Source: Pedobacter sp. Leaf176 (GTDB lineage Bacteria; Bacteroidota; Bacteroidia; Sphingobacteriales; Sphingobacteriaceae). Taken from it: a stretch of 64,000 bases of DNA. Both the position numbers and the translations under genes were made by a program. The notes beneath the pieces were generated by a model. That model had not been told where the DNA came from. It searched no databases and saw only the letters and a program-made list of their open reading frames with translations. Each line of letters starts with the position of its first letter. Position 1 is the stretch's first letter. Below are positions 1 through 8,072 of this stretch, one piece after another. The stretch spans positions 688,280-752,279 of the forward strand of contig NZ_LMPD01000002.1 of the NCBI RefSeq assembly GCF_001424305.1, in the 5' to 3' direction.

Positions 1-1295
1 ACAGGCGTGTAGAAAGGAATCATTAAACGGGGCACACTTATACTTGCGCTCACAGAAAAATCCCTCTGGTAGATGTCTTTAAACGGCGATGCCCCATTTC
101 CAATTCTGGATTGAAGCCCTCCTTTAATTTGAAATTCAAAACGTTCGGCTCCTCTGAACAGATTATTATTTGTATAGGTATTACTTATGTTGAATCCCAC
201 AGTACCGCCATTGAAAGGAACTTCCCCCTCTACCCGGTTACTCATCACTTTTTGAGGCGTTAGTAGTATAATAGGATTGATTCTATTTGAGGTACTGTCC
301 TGATTATAATAATCAATCTTTACGTTTTTAAAAATGTTCAATTCGTACAACCTATCGTAAGTTAGATTTTCATTCCTGAGGTCGTAAAGTTCACCCTTTT
401 TTAGAAAATCGTAGCGAAGGATAGGATTTCGCCGGTATCGTTTCGATAAATCTGTGAATGATACACCACGGGTTGTGTCTCTGTTTACGTAATTTCTGAG
501 CGAATCCGGAAAACCATCCGGACTTGGCGCAATAATCATGTAGGTTGTACCGATATTATATTGCTTATGGTTTCCACTTGGCGGATTTGTAACATTTAAC
601 CGTAAGTCTACATTTTTTACATCCGAAGTTTCAATAACATCGAAGTTGATGTAAGGGCGAAGAAAATAAAAGTACCCATTCTCTTTCATCACTCTATAAA
701 TTTGCTCTCTTTCGTAGGATAAAGAGTCTGAATCATATTGCATATTTTGATGAAGATGCGTAAACTTCGACTTTTCTTTTTGATATATTGCTTTTATAGT
801 AGGGGTAGCAATCGAATCCATAACCTTTCCAATAATAGAAGCGGGACCTGGATCTGCTTTGAAATTTACTTCGGCTTTTTTTTCTTTAACTTTAATATCT
901 GCAGTAACTTTTGCCTGAAAGTAACCTTTACCATTCAGGAATTTCTGAATCTGAATTCTGGATATTTCAACTAATGTACTATCTAAAATTGCGGGCGGTG
1001 TTCCAAAAGGTTTAATATCTGTTGTTTTATACCTTCCATCTTTTGTATTAAACAAATTATAAATCGGAACGTTAATGCTGAATGCAGACGAGGGCCTGAT
1101 GTCTTTTTGGACATAGTTATACGCCTGTTCTTCAAATTTAGCATCTATGCTATCTATCGTAATTTTCTTTACAATTGCCTGGTAATCTGGAATATATTTA
1201 GTTGAAGAACAAGCCTGAATGAAAACAATAATAATAAATGGTAATATTGCAGGGCTTTTCAGTTTAAAATATTTAAAGGATTGGTATGCTTTCAA
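1..1295 (-). CDS. TamL-like lipidated Omp85/BamA-family outer membrane protein (3' part missing)
   Basis: The leftward frame is open from about 1295 to the window edge and gives about 431 residues, so the C-terminal barrel lies outside. The N-terminus has a hydrophobic segment ending in FIQAC-SST, a lipobox, so the protein is probably an outer membrane lipoprotein. POTRA-like repeats follow (for example ISRIQIQKFLNGKGYFQAKV and a later LYDLRNENLTYDRLYEL stretch). The visible end, with FNGGTVGFNISNTYTNNNLF, looks like the start of an Omp85 barrel. Known role of the family in Bacteroidota: the lipidated TamA-like subunit TamL, working in outer membrane biogenesis. No ATG is available. TTG at 1295 is the best start and an in-frame TGA lies just upstream, so the 5' end overlaps the divergent methyltransferase start. 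Family is confident; the exact start is not. Confidence 0.82.
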   Translation of the reverse strand, partial: MKAYQSFKYFKLKSPAILPFIIIVFIQACSSTKYIPDYQAIVKKITIDSIDAKFEEQAYNYVQKDIRPSSAFSINVPIYNLFNTKDGRYKTTDIKPFGTPPAILDSTLVEISRIQIQKFLNGKGYFQAKVTADIKVKEKKAEVNFKADPGPASIIGKVMDSIATPTIKAIYQKEKSKFTHLHQNMQYDSDSLSYEREQIYRVMKENGYFYFLRPYINFDVIETSDVKNVDLRLNVTNPPSGNHKQYNIGTTYMIIAPSPDGFPDSLRNYVNRDTTRGVSFTDLSKRYRRNPILRYDFLKKGELYDLRNENLTYDRLYELNIFKNVKIDYYNQDSTSNRINPIILLTPQKVMSNRVEGEVPFNGGTVGFNISNTYTNNNLFRGAERFEFQIKGGLQSRIGNGASPFKDIYQRDFSVSASISVPRLMIPFYTP

Positions 1296-2041
1296 AATCT
1301 CAGATCAGTTTTATTAAGTCGTTACATCAAAAAAAATACCGTAAAGAAAATAGGTTATTTCTGGTTGAAGGTATAAAATCAATTAAAGAATTTATACAGT
1401 CTGACTACCGGATTCATACCCTGTTTTACGTTAGCGAACAATATAATTTGTTACCTAAATTACCCGCAAATATAAACTTATTTGAAGTAAACAACGCTGA
1501 ATTGAGTAAGATTAGTACTTTACAAAGTCCGCAGGGTTTTTTAGCCGTTTTACACTTGCCTGAAAGTAGGCCGGCAGATTTAAATAACTTAAAAAATCAG
1601 TTCACCATTGTACTCGATGGCGTACAAGACCCGGGCAATATGGGCACAATTATCAGAACTGCAGATTGGTTTGGATTCAAAAATATTATTTGTTCTGAAG
1701 ACTGTGTTGAAGCTTTTAATCCTAAGACTGTTCAGGCGACAATGGGCTCATTAGCGAGGGTAAATATTTATTATGAAAACTTATCGGTTCTTTTAGAATC
1801 GAGCCAAATCCCTGTATTTGGTGCATTATTAGATGGTAACTCTATTTACGAAACCAATTGGGGGAAACAGGGATTAATTATTTTGGGCAATGAAGGGAAA
1901 GGGATTACAGAAGAAGTGATTAAAAAAATAACTCAACCTATCACGATACCAAGGATTGGCCATGCTGAATCCTTGAATGTAGCCGTAAGTGCTGCTATAT
2001 TTTGCTCAGAGATAGCGAAGGGCAAAACTAAATCGCATTAA
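1286..2041 (+). CDS. TrmH/SpoU-family RNA 2'-O-ribose methyltransferase
   Basis: This 251-residue protein transfers a methyl group from SAM to a ribose 2'-OH of rRNA or tRNA; the exact target is not readable from sequence. The N-terminal ~95 residues form the small substrate-binding domain (KYRKENRLFLVEG). The SPOUT knot motifs are complete: motif 1 DPGNMGTIIRTA at 115-126, motif 2 ILGNEGKGI near 199-207 and motif 3 IPRIGHAESLNVAVSAA at 221-237. Length is normal for RlmB-like proteins. The ATG at 1286 fits family N-termini and lies head-to-head with the partial Omp85 gene, with 10 nt of 5' overlap. It is followed by tRNA-Cys. Confidence 0.93.
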   Translation: MLSKSQISFIKSLHQKKYRKENRLFLVEGIKSIKEFIQSDYRIHTLFYVSEQYNLLPKLPANINLFEVNNAELSKISTLQSPQGFLAVLHLPESRPADLNNLKNQFTIVLDGVQDPGNMGTIIRTADWFGFKNIICSEDCVEAFNPKTVQATMGSLARVNIYYENLSVLLESSQIPVFGALLDGNSIYETNWGKQGLIILGNEGKGITEEVIKKITQPITIPRIGHAESLNVAVSAAIFCSEIAKGKTKSH

Positions 2042-2054
2042 TTGTGAATTATAT

Positions 2055-2084
2055 TTGCGGGCTAACTAATATTTGCTATTTTTG
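2055..2084 (+). promoter_or_regulatory. Bacteroidota-type promoter of tRNA-Cys
   Basis: TTG at 2055-2057 (part of ATTTG) is followed by a 19-nt spacer and TATTTTTG at 2077-2084. This matches the Bacteroidota primary-sigma pattern TTG-N19-TAnnTTTG. It lies 16 nt before the tRNA, so it is the likely promoter of tRNA-Cys and perhaps of the small gene behind it. Confidence 0.7.
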
Positions 2085-2100
2085 CAGCCTTGAATTTAAA

Positions 2101-2174
2101 GGTCGAGTGGCCGAGTGGCTAGGCAGAGGTCTGCAAAACCTTCTACAGCGGTTCGAATCCGCTCTCGACCTCCA
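2101..2174 (+). tRNA. tRNA-Cys (GCA)
   Basis: A complete cloverleaf can be drawn. The acceptor stem is GGTCGAG/CTCGACC, the anticodon stem-loop is GAGGT-CTGCAAA-ACCTT with anticodon GCA, and the T arm is around GCGGTTCGAATCCGC. The discriminator base is T, as expected for cysteine tRNA, and the 3' CCA is encoded (2172-2174). Confidence 0.97.
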
Positions 2175-2208
2175 TTTGTACAAATAAAATAATTAAAAGG
2201 TTATTACC

Positions 2209-2379
2209 ATGGCAGTTACCAGATTAAAAAGAAAAGACAGAAGAAACAAAAATACAGCTCACCAGGAGGTAGATTTTTTAAAAAGAGCAACTAACATTGA
2301 GTTAGGAAGCCGCTCTGCACAACCTAAAAACGATCAGCTAGCTAAAAACAACGCTGTTTTAGCTTCATTGGCAAAATAG
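2209..2379 (+). CDS. Small very basic conserved-looking protein (56 aa), function unknown
   Basis: The ORF begins MAVTRLKRKDRRNKNTAHQE, ends VLASLAK and is rich in Lys/Arg at the N-terminus. It has no signal peptide or membrane segment. A start ATG, a sharp stop and a strong terminator 26 nt later support a real gene. It follows tRNA-Cys by 34 nt and may share its promoter. The basic composition would suit an RNA- or ribosome-associated protein, but that is inference; I do not recognise the family. Confidence 0.72.
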   Translation: MAVTRLKRKDRRNKNTAHQEVDFLKRATNIELGSRSAQPKNDQLAKNNAVLASLAK

Positions 2380-2405
2380 TTTTTAGAATCTTCTTAAAAA
2401 GATTT

Positions 2406-2438
2406 AAAGCATCCTTCTGATCAAAGGATGCTTTTTTT
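2406..2438 (+). terminator. Rho-independent terminator
   Basis: A perfect 11-bp stem, AAAGCATCCTT/AAGGATGCTTT (2406-2416 and 2424-2434), has a 7-nt loop and is followed by a run of seven T. It closes the tRNA-Cys/small-protein unit. Confidence 0.9.
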
Positions 2439-2655
2439 ATGCTGTGGAATGCTGAAGACAAATAAATTGGAAGCAGAAAAAATTGCCCGGTTTACAATTA
2501 GGCAATTAAAAAATAAATGAAAGACCAGTTTTCCAGAAAAAACAGGATAGTTCAACGACTCATTTTTAGTATGCTGTTGGATTAAATGAGCGTATTCATT
2601 CTGAAAATTGAATGAATTTAGATTTTGCCGTACCTAAGTAGAAATTATCAGACAA

Positions 2656-3687
2656 TTATTTCACAAGGGCTTTGCAAATCGATTTAATCAATCCCGGCCC
2701 CTCATAAATAAAACCCGTATACAACTGAACCAAACTTGCTCCGGCCTCTAGTTTTTCTTTTGCATCTTCAGCTGAATGGATTCCGCCAACACCTATTATC
2801 GGAAAAGCCCTGTTCGATTTTTCTGAAAGGTATTTAATTACCTCAGTAGAACGCTCTTTAACAGGTTTGCCACTCAGGCCACCCATTTCTCCCGCAAGTG
2901 TTTTCTCTGTTGCAAGATTTTCCCGGCTAATAGTCGTATTAGTTGCAATGATACCAGCTATATTCGTTTCGGCTACGATTTCAATAATATCATCTAACTG
3001 TGAATCCGTTAAATCCGGTGCAATTTTCAATAAAATCGGGCGTGAAATATCGTTTTTTCGATTCCGTTGCTGCAAGGTATTCAGGATATTTTTTAGTGGT
3101 CCCTTTTCCTGCAATTCACGTAAGCCAGGGGTATTTGGAGAGCTTACATTTACGACGAAGTAATCAACAACATCAAATAAACTATCGAAACACTTAATAT
3201 AATCGCTTACGGCATCTTCATTTGGCGTTGCCTTGTTTTTACCAATATTTCCGCCAACAATAATTTCTGGGTGCTTACATTTCAACATGCGTAATCGTTC
3301 GGCCATTACATCAACCCCCTTATTGTTGAATCCCATCCTATTGATTAAGGCTTCATCATTTGGCAAGCGAAACATACGTGGCTTATCATTTCCCGGCTGG
3401 GGCATTGGTGTAACTGTACCGACCTCTACAAAGCCGAAACCAAGGTTATTAAGTGCTTCAACGTATTCGCCGTTCTTGTCAAAACCTGCAGCTAAACCAA
3501 CTGGATTTCGGAATTTTAGACCAAAAACTTCCTTCTCTAAACCCTTAATGTGAACATCGAAACTGCTTCGAATGATAGTTTTTCCAAGTGGAAATTTATC
3601 GTTAAACCATTTTAACCGCTTAACAACGAAATAATGTACGTTTTCAGGGTCAAACTTGAAGAATATTGGTTTAATAAGGCGATACAT
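2656..3687 (-). CDS. pyrD: Dihydroorotate dehydrogenase (quinone), class 2
   Basis: This 343-residue enzyme oxidises dihydroorotate to orotate in pyrimidine biosynthesis, passing electrons through FMN to membrane quinone. The class 2 N-terminal helix region ([20 protein letters not shown]) is present. Motifs are [11 protein letters not shown] at about 64-74, the catalytic-serine segment [11 protein letters not shown] at 180-190, and the FMN phosphate-binding [11 protein letters not shown] near the C-terminus. Length is normal. It appears to be a single-gene unit, with about 130 nt of low-complexity DNA upstream. Confidence 0.97.
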   Translation of the reverse strand: MYRLIKPIFFKFDPENVHYFVVKRLKWFNDKFPLGKTIIRSSFDVHIKGLEKEVFGLKFRNPVGLAAGFDKNGEYVEALNNLGFGFVEVGTVTPMPQPGNDKPRMFRLPNDEALINRMGFNNKGVDVMAERLRMLKCKHPEIIVGGNIGKNKATPNEDAVSDYIKCFDSLFDVVDYFVVNVSSPNTPGLRELQEKGPLKNILNTLQQRNRKNDISRPILLKIAPDLTDSQLDDIIEIVAETNIAGIIATNTTISRENLATEKTLAGEMGGLSGKPVKERSTEVIKYLSEKSNRAFPIIGVGGIHSAEDAKEKLEAGASLVQLYTGFIYEGPGLIKSICKALVK

Positions 3688-3817
3688 GCAACGAAGATAA
3701 TAACTTAATGGAAGATGGAAAAGGTAAAATGGAAAATGTGCTTAAAAAATCATCAATCCGAAATAATACACATTCCTTTTTCCCTCATCCATCTTACATA
3801 TAGGCATCTTAGATCAC

Positions 3818-4468
3818 CTAATACGCTGCTGTAAACTGCTCCTGGTGGTGAGCATTATTTTCAAGTTCATCAGCAAGAACAATTGATAAATCTTCTACCG
3901 ATAAAATAGAACGCCCCTCCTCATTAAAGACAGGCGATGTTCTCCCTAAGCGATATTTTCCAGTGCGACCTATGGTAATGCCGGGATGCATTTCAATTGC
4001 AGGACTAAAAAACAACCAATCTAATTCTTTTTCCTCTTTTAAAATGTTGAAATAATCCCTAACAGCCGATGCTCCGGGATAAATTTCTTTTGGGAATTCA
4101 GGACCATCTACAAGCTGATTGCCATCAATTTGCAAAGTGCCTGCACCACCGATAAAAATATACCGTTTCACACCTGAAACTTTAACCGCTTTTTGAATTG
4201 CCTCTGCTCCTGTTATTGTGTCGTTATAAAGATTTGGGTTAGTCCAACCCGCATTAAATGCGCTGATTACTGCATCGGCCCCCTTCAAAGCCTCCGCTAA
4301 TTTCTCCGTATCCAGTACATCGACAGCTACTTTGTGTACATTTTCATCTGTGCTTTCAATTTTATCCGTTTGGCGCGCAATTGCAATGACTTCATTTCCG
4401 CGACTTACCAATTCGTTTAAAAGGGCTTTGCCTACAAATCCTGAGGCACCTATTAATGCTACTTTCAT
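3818..4468 (-). CDS. NAD(P)H-binding atypical SDR oxidoreductase (YwnB-like)
   Basis: The 216-residue protein starts MKVALIGASGFVGKALLNEL, a Rossmann GxxGxxG nucleotide-binding loop. It continues as a short atypical SDR with VISAFNAGW and YIFIGGAGTL segments but no classical YxxxK site. The substrate is unknown. It lies 69 nt downstream of an Rrf2-type regulator on the same strand, an arrangement resembling ywnA-ywnB of Bacillus. A candidate regulator site (4502-4520) sits between the two genes, which suggests it is a target of that regulator. Confidence 0.85.
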   Translation of the reverse strand: MKVALIGASGFVGKALLNELVSRGNEVIAIARQTDKIESTDENVHKVAVDVLDTEKLAEALKGADAVISAFNAGWTNPNLYNDTITGAEAIQKAVKVSGVKRYIFIGGAGTLQIDGNQLVDGPEFPKEIYPGASAVRDYFNILKEEKELDWLFFSPAIEMHPGITIGRTGKYRLGRTSPVFNEEGRSILSVEDLSIVLADELENNAHHQEQFTAAY

Positions 4469-4501
4469 AATTTTTAAATTTATTTATTTTTATTAATTAA
4501 T

Positions 4502-4520
4502 TGTAATGTATTTTGTTACA
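4502..4520. promoter_or_regulatory. Candidate Rrf2-regulator operator upstream of the oxidoreductase
   Basis: TGTAAT-N7-GTTACA is an imperfect dyad with the same half-site and 19-bp length as the perfect dyad at 4951-4969 before the regulator gene. It begins 34 nt upstream of the oxidoreductase start. Matching dyads before both genes suggest co-regulation. Confidence 0.62.
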
Positions 4521-4537
4521 GTTTTGTTTAAAAATTT

Positions 4538-4948
4538 TTATTTGAATTTCAATGCGAAATCAGCTAATGTCTGCTTCGATAAATTCTCTAACAAAGCATT
4601 TTCAGCATCGCTGTATAGTGTATTTAAGTGTTGGTTAATTTGTTTTCCAATCGGACATTTCGGGTTAGGTTCATTCTTACTTTGACCTAAAAAAGTATTA
4701 TCTCTGACTGCCTTGTATACCTCTCCCAGGTTTATGTTAGCTGCACTTTTAGCTAAAAAAGACCCACCGCCTTTACCCTCTTTACTATCCACAAAACCGT
4801 GTTTTCGTAAATTCATAATTTCCTTGCGTACCAAAACCGGGTTAATATTGATGCTCCCTGCTAAATACTCAGAACTTACCAGGGTTCCTTTAGCATCATC
4901 GAGCAAGGTTAAAATATGAAGAGAAATAGGAAACCGGCTGTTATTCAT
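4538..4948 (-). CDS. Rrf2-family transcriptional regulator (YwnA-like)
   Basis: From the ATG at 4948 the protein has 136 residues, usual for Rrf2. It has an N-terminal winged helix (FPISLHILTLLDDAKGTLVS, then a recognition region around NPVLVRKEIMNLRKHGFV) and a GKGGGSFLAK wing. It lacks the three-Cys Fe-S cluster motif of IscR/NsrR, having only NPKCPIGK, so it is probably a YwnA-type repressor without a cluster. An upstream ATG at 4975 is in frame, but the dyad and the -7 box lie at or inside that extension, so 4948 is preferred. The dyad directly in front suggests autoregulation. Confidence 0.9.
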   Translation of the reverse strand: MNNSRFPISLHILTLLDDAKGTLVSSEYLAGSININPVLVRKEIMNLRKHGFVDSKEGKGGGSFLAKSAANINLGEVYKAVRDNTFLGQSKNEPNPKCPIGKQINQHLNTLYSDAENALLENLSKQTLADFALKFK

Positions 4949-4949
4949 T

Positions 4950-4970
4950 CTGTAATTATTTTTATTACAG
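4950..4970. promoter_or_regulatory. Candidate autoregulatory operator of the Rrf2 gene
   Basis: CTGTAAT-N7-ATTACAG is a perfect 7-bp inverted repeat, one base upstream of the preferred regulator start. It lies immediately downstream of the -7 box, where transcription should begin, so a bound repressor would block the start site. Confidence 0.7.
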
Positions 4971-4972
4971 TA

Positions 4973-5003
4973 CAAAGGTAAAGGTTTTTTTTAAAAATCA
5001 AAA
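4973..5003 (-). promoter_or_regulatory. Promoter of the Rrf2 regulator gene
   Basis: On the minus strand TTTTG (4999-5003) is followed by an 18-nt spacer and TACCTTTG (4973-4980), matching TTG-N-TAnnTTTG. Transcription should begin within the 4950-4970 dyad. Confidence 0.6.
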
Positions 5004-5018
5004 TTTATTATACCTTAT

Positions 5019-5603
5019 TTAACCCATTAAGTTGTTAATTTGCGCATACTGCAAAAGCATAATCGTTTTACCGTCTTTAATCTCCCCATTTTTTATCATC
5101 TCCAGAGCGAACTCAAAAGGCAGTTCTAAAACTTCTATATTCTCCTGTTCTTCATGATGCCCCCCGCCTTCGCTCACTTTCATATCTTTTGAATACTCTG
5201 CTACAAAAAAGTAAAGGATTTCAGTAACCGAACCTGGCGACATGTATGCTTCGAAAACCTTTTCCGCATGCTTAATCTGATAGCCCGTTTCTTCTTCTGT
5301 CTCTCTTTTAATGGCTGTTTCAGGATTATCCATGTCAAGCAAACCAGCGCAGGTTTCGATTAACATACCGGTCTCGTTGCCGTTGATATAAGTTGGCAAT
5401 CGGAATTGACGGGTAAGGATTACAGTAAAATTTGTTTTATTATAAAGCAAAATTGTCGCGCCATTTCCCCTATCATATGCTTCGCGATTTTGGGTTTCGC
5501 GGGTGCCATCTTTTTTTAAATATTCAAAAGTAATTTTGTTTAGCGTGTACCAGTTATCGGAAAGGATTTCCCTACTGATTATTTTAATATTATCGTTGCT
5601 CAT
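5019..5603 (-). CDS. nudK: GDP-mannose pyrophosphatase NudK-type Nudix hydrolase
   Basis: The 194-residue protein closely follows E. coli NudK in length and text: [46 protein letters not shown] and [13 protein letters not shown]. The Nudix box is [22 protein letters not shown], with EETGYQ as its metal-binding core. NudK hydrolyses GDP-mannose and related nucleotide sugars. An in-frame ATG at 5624 is rejected because the -7 promoter box (5622-5629) overlaps it, so the start is placed at 5603. It is divergent from the ABC-F gene. Confidence 0.92.
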   Translation of the reverse strand: MSNDNIKIISREILSDNWYTLNKITFEYLKKDGTRETQNREAYDRGNGATILLYNKTNFTVILTRQFRLPTYINGNETGMLIETCAGLLDMDNPETAIKRETEEETGYQIKHAEKVFEAYMSPGSVTEILYFFVAEYSKDMKVSEGGGHHEEQENIEVLELPFEFALEMIKNGEIKDGKTIMLLQYAQINNLMG

Positions 5604-5621
5604 GTTTGCCTGGCTTGAAAT

Positions 5622-5629
5622 CAAAAGTA
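5622..5629 (-). promoter_or_regulatory. -7 promoter element for nudK
   Basis: TACTTTTG on the minus strand matches TAnnTTTG and lies 18 nt before the preferred nudK ATG. No clear -33 element was found. Confidence 0.5.
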
Positions 5630-5767
5630 TTAATTAATTTTTATTCCTTTTGCTAAAAGTCGACTGCTAATCATGACGGCAAAAATCTTCTGGGTTGTTT
5701 TTAAAGAATCTGAAATAAGGTCATTATTGTATTTAATTTTCGGCATAAAATAAGCTTTAAAAATTCG

Positions 5768-5775
5768 TACTTTTG
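5768..5775 (+). promoter_or_regulatory. -7 promoter element for the ABC-F gene
   Basis: TACTTTTG matches TAnnTTTG and lies 8 nt before the ATG at 5784, implying a very short 5' UTR. Confidence 0.5.
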
Positions 5776-5783
5776 CAGCCGAA

Positions 5784-7691
5784 ATGATTTCAATAAATAA
5801 TTTAACATTCCTGATCGGCTCAAGAGCCTTATATGACGAAGCGAACTGGCACATCAAACCGGGTGACAGGGCCGGCTTAATTGGCGCTAACGGAACAGGA
5901 AAATCGACACTTTTAAAAATAATTGTTGGCGAGTATGCACCAAGTTCAGGTACAGTCTCCATGTCTAAAGACCTGAAAATTGGTTATCTGAATCAGGATT
6001 TGCTTTCTTACGATTCCCATCATAGCATTTTGCACGTGGCAATGGAGGCCTTTGAGCGCCAAAACCAATTGCACGATGAAATCGAGGAATTACTTAGAAA
6101 AATTGAGACCGATTATAGTGAAGAGGTTTTATATAAATTAAGTGATAAACAGCAGGAATTTGAAGCTTTAGACGGATATAATATCGAATATAGGGCAAAC
6201 GAAATTTTGGCAGGTTTAGGTTTCAGTACTTCAGATCAACACCGTCCGCTGAACACTTTCTCAGGAGGTTGGCGTATGCGTGTAATGCTTGCTAAAATAT
6301 TACTTCAAAATCCTGATATTTTATTACTCGATGAGCCAACCAACCACATGGACTTACCCTCTATTAAGTGGCTGGAAAACTACTTAATGGGTTTTGAAGG
6401 TGCAATCGTAATTGTATCTCACGATAGATATTTCCTGGATAAAATTGTGAACCGTACAGTAGAGTCACGCAAAGGGAAGTTAACTGTTTATGCGGGTAAT
6501 TATAGTTTTTATGTAGAAGAAAAAGCGCTACGAGGTGAAATTCAGAAAGGCGAATTTAAAAATCAGCAGGCAAAAATTAAACAGGAAGAACGTTTAATCG
6601 AACGTTTTAAAGCGAAAGCTTCGAAAGCAAAAATGGCGCAATCGCGTATGAAAGCTTTAGATAAAATGGAGCGAGTGGACGATGTGGATGATGACAACCC
6701 GACGGTTAACTTCAGCTTTAAATTCACAAAACCATCAGGCCGTCACGTCGTTCGTATTGAACATGCTACTAAACATTACCCAAATGTTCATATTTTGGAG
6801 GATGCTGAAGCAGTTATCGAAAAGGGTGATAAAATCGCATTAATCGGAGCCAACGGTAAGGGTAAATCTACTTTGTTAAGGATGATTGCCGGGACTGAAA
6901 AATTCGATGGCTTTTGTGAAACCGGCCATAATGTTACTACTACTTTTTTCGCACAGCATCAGTTGGAATCGCTGCACCTGGACAATTCTATTTTGGAAGA
7001 ATTACAGGCTTTTGCACCTAAGCATTCCGATACCGAATTGCGCGGCATTTTAGGTTGTTTCTTATTTACGGGTGATGATGTTTTCAAAAAAATCAAGGTA
7101 CTTTCAGGAGGCGAAAAATCCCGGGTTGCTTTAGCAAAATCTTTAACAACGGATTCCAACTTCCTGATTCTGGATGAGCCAACAAACCACCTGGACATTC
7201 AGTCTGTAAACATTTTAATCCAGGCTTTACAACAGTTTGAAGGCACATTTATAGCCGTATCTCACGACAGGTATTTTTTGGATAATGTTGCTAATAAAAT
7301 CTGGTTTATCGAAAACGAACAAATTAAGCAATATCCCGGCACCTACGCTGAATACGAAGAATGGAACAGCAAACGCATTATTCCAGCATCTAAACCAATT
7401 CCGGTTAAAATGCCTGAAAAGCAAAAGGAAGATCCAAAACCGACAACTCCAAACACAGCCAGCCAGTTAAAAAAACTAAACGAGGAGCTTAAAAAAACAG
7501 AAAATGTGATTTCTGAATTAGAGGCTTCTGTGAAAAACATTGAAGCAGAATTGGCGGATGAAAATATTTATGGCACAGCGGATAAATTGGCTGAAGCGAA
7601 TAAGCGTTATCTGGCTGCAAAACAAGATTTAGATAATAGCCAGACTAAATGGGAAACCCTGGCAGCCGAAATTATGGAGTTGGAGGGTTAG
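5784..7691 (+). CDS. ABC-F family ATPase (ribosome-associated translation factor type)
   Basis: This 635-residue cytoplasmic protein has two ATPase domains and no membrane segment. Domain 1 has Walker A GANGTGKST from 34, signature FSGGW at 159-163 and Walker B with LLDEPTNHMD. Domain 2 has GANGKGKST from 355, LSGGE at 440-444 and LILDEPTNHLD. A charged linker (about 240-310) and a coiled-coil C-terminal tail (about 555-635) resemble the Uup/YdiF group, which acts at the ribosome. Whether it confers antibiotic protection cannot be read from sequence. A terminator follows. Confidence 0.94.
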   Translation: MISINNLTFLIGSRALYDEANWHIKPGDRAGLIGANGTGKSTLLKIIVGEYAPSSGTVSMSKDLKIGYLNQDLLSYDSHHSILHVAMEAFERQNQLHDEIEELLRKIETDYSEEVLYKLSDKQQEFEALDGYNIEYRANEILAGLGFSTSDQHRPLNTFSGGWRMRVMLAKILLQNPDILLLDEPTNHMDLPSIKWLENYLMGFEGAIVIVSHDRYFLDKIVNRTVESRKGKLTVYAGNYSFYVEEKALRGEIQKGEFKNQQAKIKQEERLIERFKAKASKAKMAQSRMKALDKMERVDDVDDDNPTVNFSFKFTKPSGRHVVRIEHATKHYPNVHILEDAEAVIEKGDKIALIGANGKGKSTLLRMIAGTEKFDGFCETGHNVTTTFFAQHQLESLHLDNSILEELQAFAPKHSDTELRGILGCFLFTGDDVFKKIKVLSGGEKSRVALAKSLTTDSNFLILDEPTNHLDIQSVNILIQALQQFEGTFIAVSHDRYFLDNVANKIWFIENEQIKQYPGTYAEYEEWNSKRIIPASKPIPVKMPEKQKEDPKPTTPNTASQLKKLNEELKKTENVISELEASVKNIEAELADENIYGTADKLAEANKRYLAAKQDLDNSQTKWETLAAEIMELEG

Positions 7692-7716
7692 TTTTAACCG
7701 CAGATAAGAATTTATG

Positions 7717-7748
7717 AAGCCGCAGGTTTTTTCTGCGGCTTTATTTTT
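7717..7748 (+). terminator. Rho-independent terminator after the ABC-F gene
   Basis: AAGCCGCAG (7717-7725) pairs with CTGCGGCTT (7733-7741) and is followed by TTATTTTT. The position 26 nt after the stop codon fits a terminator. Confidence 0.8.
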
Positions 7749-8045
7749 GCCACGGAAACACAGAACAGTCTTTTTATTATTGCGGGTAAATCCGTGGCGA
7801 GCTTTTAAAACCAGCTCAAAAAATATCTTATTAACCCCTTTTCATCACTGCGAAGCCGATTTTTCATTGGGTGTAACAATTTATATTATAATGTAGCCGC
7901 AGATCTTTTTGTGGCTTTTTATGCAATTATTTTTCGCCACGGAAGTACATAAATACAGAACAGTATTTATTATTCCGTGCAAATCTGTATTTCCGTGGCA
8001 AGTTTTTAAATCCAACTCAAAAAATATCTGTGTTAATCTTTTTCG
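7749..8045. repeat. Two diverged copies of an intergenic repeat with GCCACGGA/TCCGTGGC ends
   Basis: The gap before the plug-domain gene holds two related units. GCCACGGA...TCCGTGGC occurs at 7749-7798, and GCCACGGAA...TTCCGTGGC at 7936-7999. Both contain an ACAGAACAGT-type core, and a shared CTCAAAAAATATCT follows at 7815 and again at 8016. The second unit is preceded by a degraded copy of the GCCGCAG...GGCTTTTT hairpin. No coding potential was seen. Confidence 0.6.
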
Positions 8046-8072
8046 TCTGTGGTTAATACGTTATTTTTAACC

